From an uncultured Anaerolineaceae bacterium (lineage in GTDB: Bacteria; Chloroflexota; Anaerolineae; Anaerolineales; Anaerolineaceae): a stretch of DNA of 6,579 nt. Below the pieces are notes generated by a model that saw nothing but the letters and a program-made list of their open reading frames with translations, had not been told where the DNA came from and did not search any database. Every line of letters begins with the position of its first letter. Positions within the stretch are counted from its first letter, which is position 1. Shown here in pieces: positions 6,205 to 6,579 of this stretch. The stretch spans positions 1-6,579 of the forward strand of contig CALCQT010000202.1 in NCBI GenBank assembly GCA_937894825.1, read 5' to 3'. The position numbers were made by a program, and so were the translations under genes.

Positions 6205-6285
6205 TTCAAAATGTACCCTCGATTCCACTGCTTATATTTGATATGGGGTGCATTTTGTGTTTTGTTCAAAATGTACCCCATATCA
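6205..6285. repeat. terminal-repeat-like cluster: 19-bp inverted repeat plus a third motif copy
   Basis: The left arm, starting GATATGGGGTGCATTTTG (6240-6257), and the right arm CAAAATGTACCCCATATC (6267-6284) are reverse complements at 17 of 18 positions. The T-A pair outside extends the arms to 6239-6257 and 6267-6285, around a 9-base loop. A third copy, TTCAAAATGTACCC, lies at 6205-6218 and repeats exactly at 6265-6278. Repeated GGGGTACATTTT motifs resemble the multiple end repeats of IS21-type elements as I recall them. No transposase is present, so this would be a solo end or remnant. It could instead be a regulator-binding array. No U-run follows, so it is not an intrinsic terminator. 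The cluster fills much of the 247-base gap between dehydrogenase and kinase. Confidence 0.5.
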
Positions 6286-6303
6286 TAGTCGAAGACTGTT
6301 AAA

Positions 6304-6579
6304 TCAGAGTTCCGGAACCAAAACGACCTTAATTGATTCCTCACCAGCGTAAGCCATATCAAAAGCTTTTTTCCAATCCTTCAAATTAAATGTATGGGTG
6401 ACAATATCATCTACTTTGATTATCCCTTTTTCCAACATACTTATTGCAACAGGATATCCTTCCTGGCCACTTATATGAGAACCATAAATTGTCAACTCTT
6501 TCCTGTCGCCAATAATGCTCCAATCAACCGATGTTTCAGCGCTGAAAACACTGAACTCAACAAATGTTCCTCGTTTTCT
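6304..6579 (-). CDS. zinc-type medium-chain polyol/alcohol dehydrogenase, C-terminal 91 residues (partial)
   Basis: The reading frame is open from the window edge to a TGA at 6306-6304, so the N-terminal GroES-like and zinc-binding parts and most of the Rossmann fold lie outside the window. The visible piece reads GTFVEFSVFSAETSVDWS, then IIGDRKELTIYGSH, then IVTHTFNLKDWKKAFDMA and ends in SIKVVLVPEL. The GDRKEL...GSH block, the IVTH.F.L..W.KAF pattern and the IKV.L.P end are typical of medium-chain NAD(P)-dependent polyol dehydrogenases. They recall the erythritol/L-threitol dehydrogenase group. That assignment is from memory of the family pattern and the substrate is inference. The TTG at 6495 is an internal leucine codon, not a start. 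It lies upstream of the kinase in the same direction, so the two probably serve one pathway. Confidence 0.85.
   Translation of the reverse strand, partial: RKRGTFVEFSVFSAETSVDWSIIGDRKELTIYGSHISGQEGYPVAISMLEKGIIKVDDIVTHTFNLKDWKKAFDMAYAGEESIKVVLVPEL

Noticed and set aside
6239..6285. terminator of the dehydrogenase gene
   Set aside because: The stem is long but no U-run follows on the minus strand. The third motif copy nearby fits a repeat array better.
6141..6362. 73-residue minus-strand frame between dehydrogenase and kinase
   Set aside because: It overlaps the end of the dehydrogenase in another frame and is built from the GGGTACATTTT repeats. The composition is not protein-like and there is no family resemblance.

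Overview
All genes in this window are read from the minus strand, and they fall into two carbohydrate modules separated by an intrinsic terminator. The first in transcription order (right side, 6579 to 4584) is a polyol or sugar-alcohol module. It holds the C-terminal end of a medium-chain, zinc-type alcohol dehydrogenase resembling the erythritol/threitol dehydrogenase group, then a 490-residue FGGY-family kinase of the glycerol kinase type. The kinase's substrate pocket appears altered. A 247-base gap between the two carries an 18/19-bp inverted repeat and a third copy of the same motif, which look like the terminal repeats of a mobile element.

The second module (4207 to beyond base 1) is a maltodextrin uptake and breakdown operon. 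It runs in the order LacI-family repressor, cytoplasmic GH13 neopullulanase/cyclomaltodextrinase-type amylase, MalE-like secreted binding protein, and then what appears to be the start codon of another gene, presumably a permease. The first three genes are almost contiguous (2-4 base gaps). An 80-base gap with a strong stem-loop follows the binding protein gene. The likely scheme is that the binding protein captures maltodextrins outside the membrane, an ABC importer takes them in, the amylase cuts them in the cytoplasm, and the repressor reports internal sugar.

The most informative non-coding region is 4208-4583. It holds the terminator of the kinase transcript (4411-4452), a probable promoter with a perfect TTGACA box, and a set of TGTCA/TGACA half-sites over that -35 box. 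It also holds two sites of the LacI/MalR type (GCAAnCGnTTGC). One lies at the centre of a perfect 38-bp palindrome over the -10/+1 area. The other sits against the repressor's Shine-Dalgarno. This predicts tight autorepression of the whole operon.

The organism is a bacterium with ordinary Shine-Dalgarno signals, intrinsic terminators and carbohydrate-fermenting gene content. The binding protein has a signal peptide but no convincing lipobox, which argues mildly for a cell with an outer membrane or other non-lipoprotein retention rather than a typical Firmicute. The phylum cannot be fixed from this window. The kinase/dehydrogenase end looks more AT-rich than the maltodextrin operon. I see no CRISPR array, tRNA, rRNA or wholly new system. 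The interest lies in the regulatory architecture and the unknown substrate of the kinase module.
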